The notes under the pieces were generated by a model. The model worked only from the letters and a program-made list of their open reading frames with translations. It had not been told where the DNA came from and searched no databases. From the NCBI GenBank assembly GCA_037447655.1, contig JBBHKE010001518.1, positions 1 to 64,000 of the forward strand: DNA of 64,000 nucleotides, in the 5' to 3' direction. Positions 12,001 through 24,000 of the stretch are shown piece after piece; within the stretch, counting starts at the first letter, position 1; the number at the start of each line of letters is the position of its first letter. Origin of the DNA: Zygnema cylindricum. Lineage: Eukaryota > Streptophyta > Zygnematophyceae > Zygnematales > Zygnemataceae. The translations under genes were made by a program, and so were the position numbers.

Positions 12001-15000
12001 CTGTCTGTACGGAGGCATGCCAACTGTACGCTATCTACCAGCTACCTCAATTAATGTTAATATACCCGAATACTTCAAGGTATGTCAAAGTGAGTAAAAG
12101 TACACTAATAACTAATTCACAAAAAGACAAAACAATGTTCAACCAAATATTTACACCGACAACAAAATCGTATGCTGGGTCATTGCATGTAAGTCAGCAA
12201 GACTCCACGAATCTCGTCAAACAATCTAGACCGTCCAAAAATAGATATCGTGTGATTGACGCGATTTCGCGTCACCACTACTTGAAAATAGCGGCAGCTT
12301 TTGTCCGCTGTCCGTCGCTCTTGTTCCGCACCTTCGATGTCGCGCCACGTGGTCCCAAATTTCACTTGACGAAACGACGTCACACCATCCAAATTTGTCC
12401 GTACCGCAATTAGTACTTAGTACGCAAGCTGCTATGACTGCGATGGGACCAGCGCAGCATGGCAGCACAATATCTTTTCCATACATGCTGCTATGGCTGC
12501 GGTGTGACCAGCGCAGCATGGCAACATAGTAATGTGATACAGAGAGGACTAAAGGTTTCCAAAAACACACAGGGAGGAGGAGGAGGTGGAGGAGGAGAAG
12601 GTGGGGTAGCAGCTACAATAGCAATGGAATCTGACTGGCCAATCTTTTTTTGCAATCTAGATGTATAGGAAGAGGAGGGAGCTGATGATGACTTGAAGGG
12701 AATTTGTTAAAAGATGATGTAATCCTGTTTTTTTTTTTTTTACTCTGCCTCATTCAAGCTTAAAACATCAACAAATTGAATCTCTTATTTGATATGAATA
12801 TTTTTGGCAATCTAAAGGGTACACTTCCGAGGTTTATACAATCTACATCCTACAAACACATTATCATAGCCCATAAAGAACCCAAGTACAAATTTTCGCC
12901 TGAGCTTCCAAATCCCAAGGTTATTCAAGATGAAAGACTTACTCCCAAAGACTCTTAAGTGACTGGCATTTGGTTTTCTCCCAGTCCGGATTTCATAAGG
13001 TGTCTAATCCTTTACATATCAAGTTTCTATTTTGTTCTAGATGTAAGAAGCACACTAAAAAGCCCCCCCCCATAATTTTGGATCTACACCTTTATCCATC
13101 ATCATAGATCCCGCGCATTCAGTCAAATTCCTATTGAGTTTTTCAGCAACACCCTTTTTTTCTAGAGTATACAAATCAATAAATTCATGTGAAATGCCAT
13201 GAACTTTTAAATAACAAGCAAAGGCATTTGATACATATTCTGAAATGCCATGAACTTTCAAATAACCAGGAAAGGCATTTGATACATACTCTCCACCAAT
13301 CGCAAAGCAAGGATTGGTTTGCCTTGAAGTTTCTCTGCCTTGATCCGATAATGCTTGAAATGAGTGAAGACCTTGCTCTTTTCCTTCATAAAATAAACTC
13401 GGCTGAAACGTGAGTAGTCATCGGTAAAGGTTACTAGGTATTTGCATCCACCAAGGGACTTTAGCCAGTCCAAATACATCCGAGTGGATAAGGCCGAGGA
13501 GATCATTTGCTCGGTAATCTGAAATTTGAGGTAAGGGAAGCTTATGAAGCTTCCCGAGAGCACAACTATCACATATATAGGAATCTTTCTGACAAGCTGA
13601 ACATCTTCTATCATATTAGTCTTAACCCTCTTTTCCATCGTGTCATTATGCACAAGCCCTAGTCTTTTATGTCACAAAAACATTTTCAGGGAGAGCACTA
13701 GTCTTTTATGCCACAAAAATTTTTCAAGCAGGTGACTAGAGAATATAAAATCATCGTTATTAACCAGGTCTACCCAGTTCAACATGTTTAGGCATCTAGT
13801 TCCGACTAAGGCTACTCTCCCATCCTTGATCACTATCTTTTTGCCTTTGCTTTGAAGAATATCAAATCCATTACTTTCTGCCACTGAAGTATAAATTTTG
13901 TTTTTCTTAAACTTTGGCATTTAAAATACCTCTTGCAAAGTTCTCTTAACCACCTGCTCATTTATCTTACAATCTTAATCTTTGCTACCCTTAGCATTAG
14001 ATTATATTTTGGCACCGCATGCGTAGAAGATATGACGAGTAGGGATTGCTGTCATATCCTTCAAATATGGTTTGTTCCAGCACATATGTGATAAACTGCC
14101 GGAATCCATAATCCATCCGAGATATTTCTGCCTCCTACATAAGCTTAGAGAGAGCAAAAAACTCGTTGTCGTCAGTTTTTGGAAAACACTTCTTCTCTGT
14201 CTCTATCTCTGGTTCCTTGTTTTTTGCAGAAAAAGCCGCAGTTTTGAACGAAGGTTTTTGTGGAAAAAGAGGTCCTCTTTGTCTCAATCCCTTTTGAAAA
14301 TCACCTGTGGGACAAGATTTGATATACAAAAGACATTGTCTGAAAAGATGACCGTTACCATAGTATTAGACACATTTGTCAAACCGCCGAAAAGAGTGAT
14401 TACCCTGATATCTATTATCTCTCTGAAAATGAGCATTAAATGCCGCTGCTGGCTTTCCATTATTAAATGCCAACTGAGTAGCTTCTTCTTCTAAAACATA
14501 CTCAATTGGTGTAGCTTGATCTTCCTTTATAGTCAGTAGAAAACCCTCTCATCAAAATCATAGCCTGATGGTAAGGGGGAAATGACCTCCTGAGTAGGCA
14601 TACTCTGCTATCAAAAGTTTGAGACCGTTGTAGTACTCTACCATGCTTCCGCCTGTATAATTATACTCCTAAATCTGACCAGCGGTTATAATCTCATGTT
14701 GGAAATTAGCTCAAACATATGTAGCTTTCAATGCATTCCAGATTTTTGATGCTTTTGTAGTCTGAATATAAGTCATATGCAACTCTTTAGATACCATAGA
14801 TTTAATCAAATGCAAAAAAAATATTTTTCCAATCATAGTTGGCATCAGTTTCTTCCATAGAAAAAAAGATCCATTCACAAAATCAAAAATCTTCACTTGT
14901 ACAAAGTAAGACTTGACAAGATCTGCCCAATATAAATATTCTCGCCCATCGAAACCCAAAATTCGTGAAGGAGAGCCCGTGACGTGTTTTTTTGAGACAA

Positions 15001-18000
15001 CCGCTGGTACCGAAAATGATAAGAAACAACAGTAGTTATTTCAGAAGTAGACAAGCAAGAAGCTTTCACAAAAAACTGGTTGAAAAGCAGCAACCTCAAT
15101 AGAAGATTCATCACAAATCAAGGATATAATAGTCATGCAAATCAACGAAAATGTAGATAACAACAAGAAAAAAACACACACAGAATCGCACAAAATTTTG
15201 CTCATAGATCAGTGAGATATTCACAGAAAAAATTGCCAAATGCCTCACATACAGTTTTTGGTGCAAAAGTGTTCCTAACTCGAAAATTGCGTAAGTCCTA
15301 CTGATATACATTGAAGCTTCACTAGTGATCGTACGGAAGCATACCAGCCATATAGCTAACTACTTGACACAACTAATACTGTGCTTATACCCGAATACAC
15401 AAGGTATGCCATACTCAAAACATACTGCGCTTATTAGCTAATTAACCAAGCGACAAACGTTTGTTCTACAAATATATATACCAACATCTGATATAAAATG
15501 CAACATATGATTATCATGAATCTAGTCCCTCGTTCATCAACATTGGTCAGCGACCACTGTTTGCAGTCCACCCACTAAATTCGGCACCGTAGATGTGCCT
15601 CCACGTCTTTGTGGTCCTCATGTATATCCGTACTCCCTCAGATGATATTTCGGAGCATATGCCTCAAGCGACAACTCGTGCCCAAGAAGTGAATGGTACT
15701 GTGAACTCCCATCGTCACTATAACAATAATTCCGGCTCATATTGAACCATATTGACCAAATTATTCTCAGTCCAGAAACTCTCTCCCTCAGACCCGAGGC
15801 ATAACAAAGACTATAGCTTTCAAAAACAACATTCGGCGTTAAGGTGGCGATGACCAGCGAAAAAGTGGTATCGTCGCTCAATTAGCGACGAAGTGATATA
15901 GTCTCTAAATATTTCAAGCGGCGTCAACTTTTGGTTCACTTCATTTCACTTTATCGGTGTGTCTCTATTTACTTGAAACTTAGCGAACTACTTTGTTTTT
16001 AACCGCCGATCCGGCGTACATGGATTTCTCCATATAGTTTGTGGTTCGTTTTTTTCAATCCGGGTACGGCCCCATGTACTTGTGACTCAGCGAGCTTACT
16101 TTGTTTTTTAGTGCGGATTAGGCAAACTCGGATTTCAAGTGTCTCTTTGTGTGTACTTGAAATTGTTACTTAACTTTTTGACGACTGCATACGTCGACAA
16201 TGCCCGTGACGGTGTCAACGTGTACAATCTTTCTTGCCGCACCCTATTTTTTGAAAAAAAGTGAAGCGTCGCAAGACACATCGTAATTTTTGAAACGATT
16301 TGACATGTTGTATATCATCACGTGAAATTGTTGACGTACAACCTTGCATCCGTGGCTGTATAACATGCCTTTGCGTAAACCTCTCCTGTCCGGCCGCCAT
16401 TACGTCGCAAGTTTTTCACCTTCGCAGATTTTACAACTTAATGTGAAATGACACTACGCTTTCGAGACCCCTTCAAAAAGAAACTGTACAAGGTGCATGT
16501 GGACAAAAACGAAAAACCCTGTACTTTTTTTCGTCGTCAAAAAATTCATGAAATTTTTCACACGTGAGAATACGTTTTACTGCTTGTGAAAACGGTTCTA
16601 CTTTATTTAAAACACATCGCGAAAATGTTTTATGATATCTTTGAATATGACGTGACAGAGGGTCGAAAAAACACAAGACGACAGTTTTTTGTACATCCTA
16701 AGTTTGAGGATGATGCAAATTATACCCTACAAATTTGCGATTTCTTCCTAAGATTGCAACTTTAGCAGTATGACGCTAAGTTTAAAATAAAACGACAAAG
16801 AAAAACCTGTATTTAGCCATATGGGGGTCGTACCCTTACTTTTGTGGGTCCAATTGGCGTTGTGTAGTTGTACGTTATCATGTGTAGCGACCGCGTTGAA
16901 TATTGTCACTCCTATTTTCTCGTGAGGTTTTGCCACGTAGACGTTTACTCGTTCGAGTTGTGTACACATATTTAGACTTTGTGACTTAAGCTTTACTTAT
17001 CTTTTTAGAGGCGTACACCGTGAATCGCTTTAGCGTTAATAACGCTTATTCGGATCCCCCAAATTTTGACCCTCGAACCCAAAATAGAATTAATTACTCT
17101 GAATGTTTTTTTACGTGAATATAGGTAATATTGTGTTAGCGTTAATAACTCTGATTCCGACAGTTTTAAAAAAGTGCAGTGTATGAAATATGTCAGTCCG
17201 TACTTAAACTGCTCGTTTTTTTGTACAATTGAACAAAACGTGCGTCATCAAAAGGCATTTACACGCAAAAGTGAGCGCGTCGACACAAAAATATTTGATT
17301 CTCAAAGATGAAGATGGAGGAAAATCAGGCAAACCTGTTCAAACGTCGACTATGTGAACACAGGGTTTATCTAGGGTTTTTTTTTTTTGGCGAAAAGCCT
17401 TGAAACTAAATTAGAATTATCAACCCTAATTGTTTTTTTACACTAACTATTTATTAACGGTATTAGCTCTTCACGGTGTAGCATACTTTTTGGAGGTGTA
17501 GAAGAGACATTTATAGAGAGCATTGAAGCGTATTGCAAGCAATAAAAAATCGGCCAACAATTCACAGCGTGTTATTCCCTCGAGTCAAACGGTGTGCCCT
17601 TGTGTGAAAATTGGACTTTGCAAGAAATGGTAAAATCCGTGTGAAATTCTGTGGGCACCACAGCCTCCTACAGAATGCACAACAATTCCACTACTGGATA
17701 CACCCTCCACTACTGGATACACCCAACAACCCAATAGGTTTCTGACTATTACTGCCACCCAGGCAATGACTCTGACCAGCCTCACCCTTGTGAGGACAAG
17801 ACTCCCCTGAGTCCAACGCATAAAGAATCTCCAAATTTGCTCAGGGTGGTAGGCAATGACTCTGACCAGCCTCACCCCTGTGAGGACAAGACTCCTCTGA
17901 GTCCAACGCAAGAAGAATCTCCAAATTTGCTCCCCTGAGCAGTGTGTTATGGTTGTTCAAAGACAACGAATTTATACAAATGGCCTCTGGGAGAGAGGGC

Positions 18001-21000
18001 TTCCTAAAATCTGTCTAAGTCCTAAGAACCTACTCACAACCCCTTTCTACAAAACCGTAGGCCAATCAAATAAGTGTAGCGTACAAAAAGCATATACAAG
18101 GTACAATTTACTCCTAAGCCGCAATAATTCCTGTACAGATTTGTACAGCACCACTCTCTGCCTGTCACGTGGCACAAATGACGACATGGTTATGTCCGTT
18201 TCTTCTTTAGCATCCTATAGGAAGCTACCACGTTTAATCCGCGATGCATTTGGCGTAAGCCGCCAAAAAGACCATTCCGTGTAGTCGGCGCAAATGTGAG
18301 CCGTCTGATCGTATTTCTGTTTGAATTCGCGTCCGTTCATTAATGCGGCGCACTGAGTATTCTGTGCGCGTGTATGTTTCAATCCGTTCTATGTCATGAC
18401 GTCATTTTGCGCAGTTTAAATGTTTTTCCGCCGCTTTATATATTCGAATTAAAGTTTGCGCCGAATATCTGCAATGGCTTTTCATCATCAATTGGATAAG
18501 GACGCAGAGTACAACGTATACGTTGGATCCGTAGGACGGTGGATCAAATCCCGAGAAATCCAACCCTTTTGGTAAGGTCCTCCTATATCCTTCCTTTCCC
18601 CTTCCTTTCTCATCCTGACTGCCAATGCGGCAGCCATGGAGCTGCCGGTCTCCTCTAACTGTTTTCTACAGTTAGGGGATACAAAAGGAGATACAAATTA
18701 GTCACCTTTTTCAACACCATGATTCACGGATATGGTTGGAAAATTCACCTTTGGGGAGATTTTTACCGCTAATTTTATTTCCAATAGGAGGCTAACATCA
18801 GTCTTAGGGAATAAGTCTCCACAAAAAATACGGTATAGCCAGAAACCGTCACTCAATCACCTTCGCAATTAGGGATGCTTGGCCACAGTTTACCTGGATA
18901 TGGATTTTTTTTCACGGAGTTGGTCGAGCATTTTTTGGGATATGGCCCGAAAAGGAATCTTTCGTTATCGAGGGTTATACTCCGGTTGGCAACACTGTCA
19001 AAAAGAGCCACAATGGCAATTTCCATAAATGTTTATTATTGACAATTTTGCAATAGGAAAATTAAGAAAAGCTCAAGATTTTTACAAAGTGGACATTGGA
19101 CAAATTATTGTACTCGAACATAGAGCCAGATTCCAACGTCAATGTTAAGAGAGGGAAATCGAAGCCTTTTTGAATGTCTTCTAAGACTTGAAAGTGGGTA
19201 AGCTTGAAGTCTACTCTACCGAGTACTCATAAAGAGAAACGAGATAAAAAGAATGAGGTGCCATTAGGGGGAGCCTTTATGAAACTAAGGGGAAAAAACC
19301 GGCTAGCCTCTCGTTTGGCCAAAAAGGGGAAATATTGAACGTTCTTATTATTTCATTTCGGTGGCCAAAATAAAATTCCCTTTTCAATCATTGCGCAAAA
19401 ATCTAATCGGCGATCTAAAATTATATACAAGGCTCAAGGTTCTTGCAATTAGGAAGCAAAATGGAGGTCCACTTGTGGAAGAGAGCTTCAATCTATTGTT
19501 AATTACCAAACTTTGGAGCAGATAAGCTTGCCCGAGGGTAAAAGCAATAAACGGAAAATGGGTTTTTCAGTCAGATAGTCGGGCATCGGGTGAAGTAGTG
19601 ACGTATGGAACCCACATTGTATGTAAATGCTTCCAACAAAAAGAGGGGATAGATTACATCAAAACTTATGTACCATTAGTTATGTTTGATTTTGGGGTTG
19701 TTATTTGCAATTGTTGCCATTGGAAGAAAGCATATCCACCAGATATACATAGATACGACATTTTTGAATAGAGAGTTAAAAGGAGGAAGTTTGCATAAAC
19801 GTTTCGGAAGTAATAGTTTTACGCAAAAAATAATTTAAGGTGACCTCGTATGTCTCTGTACAAACTGAAGCTAGGCGCCTTGAACTTAGTATCTTGGTAT
19901 ACATAGAGTCATTACTGAATTTGGATTCCTATTTACAGCTTAAGATTCTGGTGTTTGCGCTAAGGTGGGGTAGAGGAAAAAATTATCTTTTTTATATACA
20001 CGGACGATTTTCTCATGATTTTGGACAATTTGACACGGATTGACAATTTGAAAGCTTATAAGCGCTTTCACTTCAAAATAACGGACCCTGGCGATATCCG
20101 TTATTTTCCTAAAATTGAATGAAATTGAACAGCGGAAGGGGATGTAAAACTTAACAAAACGCAATATTCTAAGTAACTCAGATTGTATGGTATATGCAAA
20201 ACTAGTATCGACGCCTCTAGATTAAAAAATGTAATATCGAAAATGTGAGGAGAGGAAATCCGTTGATGGGCCACAGCTTGAGGCGATCGGCAGTCCCTTG
20301 TATTTGAGCGTGGGTACTAGATCAGGCATTTCGGAGTGACTTCAATTATGAACTTATTTGTGAGCCGACGTTTTCAAGTACAAAAAAGTCACATTCAAGG
20401 CCATGAAACGGTTACTTTTCAAGTTAGCTCAAACTGTTGGCATTGGTTTGGTTTCTAAATCGAATTTTGGAAAGTTTGTAGCGTATTGTTTTTTGTGACG
20501 CAGGTTCGACTTTGACTATCGGAAGTCAAAGTCTGGTTATGTATTTGTTTTTGGTGGAGTGGTAGTTTTATAGAGCTTGCACTTGCAACCAGCAGTGGTG
20601 TTAAGTTCAACGGAGGGCGAATATATGGGTGCCTCCCCCATGTTTAACGCCTTGTGTGGATCAAGGAGATGCTTAGAGAATTAGGGACACTAGCATTGAG
20701 AGTGGGTTCTATGCCGATTGTGAAAAATCCAGTTTTCCACACGAGTACGAAGTATATTCGTTTATAGAGGCGTTTTGTGCCTTTAGTGGATGCACAAGGG
20801 GCTAATTTTTGTACCTGTCAACTTTGGGAGGGGCTGTGGACGTGCTTAGGAACAATTGATGATTTTTTGGTTAAAGGGAGACCGAAGTTTTGATTGTTTG
20901 AATTTTGGACCTATTTCCACAACGAGAAAGGGGAATGTTCGGAAACATGATGAAATCGGCGCTACAAGTAGATTAATTTTTTTCTGTCTATTACGGTTTG

Positions 21001-24000
21001 CTGTTGTCCTTGTCTCTTCCAGTTTGCGTCGGACTTATTTGTGTTTGGCAATTTAGATGTTTGTAGTACTTTTAGCACATTTTCAGTTGCCTTGTTGTCG
21101 TTTCGGGATAGGCGTGCATTTGAACGTCCGTAGGACTTTTTAGGATAGTGTTGATAGGATCTGTTACGCCCCAAAGTTTTGGGTATAGAAAGAGTTAGAG
21201 AAATAAGGAAAACGTATCAGTGAGAAATATTTTAGTGAAATGTATTACCTTTTTGTTGGAGTGACCTATGTATTGATTCAACATACGCTTCCGCGTATGC
21301 GTTACTGGTTTTGAGTTATTCTTGTTTTTTTTGTTTCAATCCTTTAGAGGGGAGATTAGAGTGGTTAAAAGCAAGCGTGTAATAAAGGACGAAAGTTTGT
21401 ACCTTACTCGTTCAATTTGTTGAAAACGAGGGTTGAGGTGTGTGAAGTCTACCTTTTACGATACAAAGTACATCATCAATTATAGTTATCCATTTCTCGA
21501 GTGTGAAGCCGGATTAGCGCCCAACCTATGTACATAACAATTGGTTATACTCGTTTTTTTTTAATTTATTATAGGTAAACAAATGGCATTAAGAGGGGAG
21601 GGGTTTGATGGGGTGGATTGCACTACAGAGATATGGGTGGAAACCAGTTGAGTGGAAGTATTCCATCGTCCATCGGTAACCTGAAAATCTCTACCCTTGT
21701 AAGACTTTTGAGACTGGATGAGGTAGGAGGGAGGGAAGGGGAAGGAGAGAAGGGAGGGAGGGAGGGAGGGCTGGGAGGAGGAGGATGGGAGGGAGGGTGG
21801 AATGGGGAGGGGACGGAGTGATGGGGGAGGAGGGAGGGATGGGAAGGGAGGGGACGGAGAGGACGGAGGGGAGGGAAGGGAGGAGTACGGACGTGACGGG
21901 AAAGTAAAAGAGGGGTGGGGAGATGGGAGAGTCTATTTTTATTCTTTTTGTATTGGATTTTTTTACTTTTCATATTCTTATATTCGTTTTTTTTATTTTA
22001 TTCTTGTACTTTTTTATTCTTATTTTACAATGTTTTTATTCAGTGTTCATTTTGTTTATATTTTATTAATTCAATTTTTATTATGCTTTAATTTTGTCTT
22101 TATGTTACTTTTTATTCTTTTTTTATTCTATTTTTTATTTAGTTTTATTCGTTTTTTTTCCGTGTCTATTTTGTTTCTTGTCCATTTCTATTCCGTTTCT
22201 ATCTTTTTTCTTGCGTTTTTGTTCGGTTTAGTTTGGTTCAGTCCGGTTTATGTTCTGTTTTATTATGCTTTTATTGTGTTTTTATCAGTTTTTTTCCGTT
22301 TTTTTTTTTGCTTTTATTATTTTTCATGTTTTCATTTTGAATAAATTTTGTTTTTTTCCGTTTTGACCCTGTCCATTTTTGTTCCACTTTTCCCGTTTTT
22401 ATTCCGTTTCTAATTGATTTTTGCTCTGATTTTATTCCATTTTCATGTTTTTTTTATTCCGTTTTAATTCATCTTTTTATGTTTTTAATGAGCATTTATT
22501 GCAATTTATGTTATGTTTTTTTTTTGTTTGTTTTTCTATTGTTTTTTAATTTTAATTTTATATTATTCTATTTTACTTCAAAGTTTTGTGTTGTCATTTT
22601 TTTTTCTTGTTTTATTCTTTCATTCATTTTTTGTTCTATTTTTCATCATTTTTTTATTGTTGTTTTCTTCTCTTTTTGTCATGCTTCGACATTGAGTTTT
22701 TTTTGTTTTTGTCCATATCTTAGTAAATCGTTATACTCAATTTTTATTTATATTTATTTTATTTTTATTTCATTTTTTTATTCTGGTTTCTTTTTTTGTT
22801 TTTATTGTATTTTTTTCTATTTTTTATTATATTGTTGTTTTTTATATCTCTGTTTTTTTTTTTAACCTATTATGTTTTTAATCTGTCATTATTATATTTT
22901 TACACTCTTTTTTTCTCTATTTTTTTTTTTTTTTGGTGTTTTTTCAGTTTTTATTCTCATTTCATGTTTTATCTTTGAAGTTGAGATTGCTACAAATATA
23001 CATTCTCACATTGATTAAAAAAATAGTTTTCTCCCTAAGGCTGGAGAAAGGTAACTGAAAATAAATTTATTACATAGCCAAAGGGACGGTCAATAGGGGT
23101 TCGAATATTGCAGTGTGACTTAACGGGGTTTCTCCCACAAATTCAATTTTATTTTTTTTGTATTACATTTGTGCTTGTTAAGGCGAAACATACTTTGGGT
23201 TAAACGTTACAATTTGTAAAAAGGAGAGGAAGATGGTCAAATCCAAAAGTTACAAGTGAAAATTCATTTGCGACGGTGAACGCCATTTGTGAGAGTTGAT
23301 TGGGTGGGGATACTTGGGGTCTCAGATGGCTATACCGTAACCAGCTGAGTGGAAGAATTCCATCGACTATCAGTCAACTGACAAACCTCGTCCACTTGTA
23401 ATACTAAATGAAACTTAACAGCATAAAAAAATAAGTAAATATAAACGAAGCTAAAACACTAAATTCCAAATATTGGGGGGGGGGGAGAGGAGAGAAAGAG
23501 ATGATCATGGCAAGAGTAGAGAGGGAGAGTCACGATTAGAAGGCAGGGAGACCTTAGAAGTTTTTAAAGGGGGCGCAGAAGTGAGGAGGGAAGAGTGTGG
23601 TGGTCATAAAGGAGAGGGAGTAGCGGTAATAGACAAGGGTAATGTGGTGCAAAGGAGCAAAAGATGGGTAGCATGGAGAGTGTGTTTTATAGGGGAAAGA
23701 AAATAGTGGTTGTAAGGGAAGAAAGAAAGGGCAAGAAAGTATTCGCCATGAGAAAGAAGGGGCTACGTGCTACGCAACTTCTTTTTGGAGTGAGCCGACG
23801 CCGTGCGTGTAGCCCTCCAAAGTTGGCGGCTTCGCCACCTGCTAAGCACCTGCGGGCCGTCGGGCCAGTAAAGGGGGCTTTTGGACGAAGGTGCGTAACA
23901 CCGAAACAGCACTGACAAGCATAAAGTGCGTAGCACGGAGCCAGTTCCGGCGAAGCACAGCCGTCAGCCGATTACAAAAAGAAGGTGCGTAGCCGGCTGA

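Larger units (their letters stand above)
8467..15831 (-). mobile_element. Rearranged Ty1/copia retrotransposon C1
   Basis: Read on the minus strand the order is LTR (15288-15831), gag (about 14959-14280), protease/GAG-pre (about 14000-13672), integrase (13653-13055), linker, an intruding LTR (12569-11965) with leader, linker again, reverse transcriptase (10948-9791) and RNase H (9466-8957), ending in an LTR (8866-8467). The order PR-IN-RT-RH defines copia. All domains carry frameshifts or stops, and several local tandem duplications are present. It sits in the 13.7-kb intron of gene A, antisense to it. Confidence 0.85.

Noticed and set aside
21940-22980. Phe/Tyr-rich frames up to 180 codons that look like membrane proteins
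   Set aside because: They come from a T-dominated low-complexity tract; there are no conserved residues or start context, and neighbouring frames look the same.
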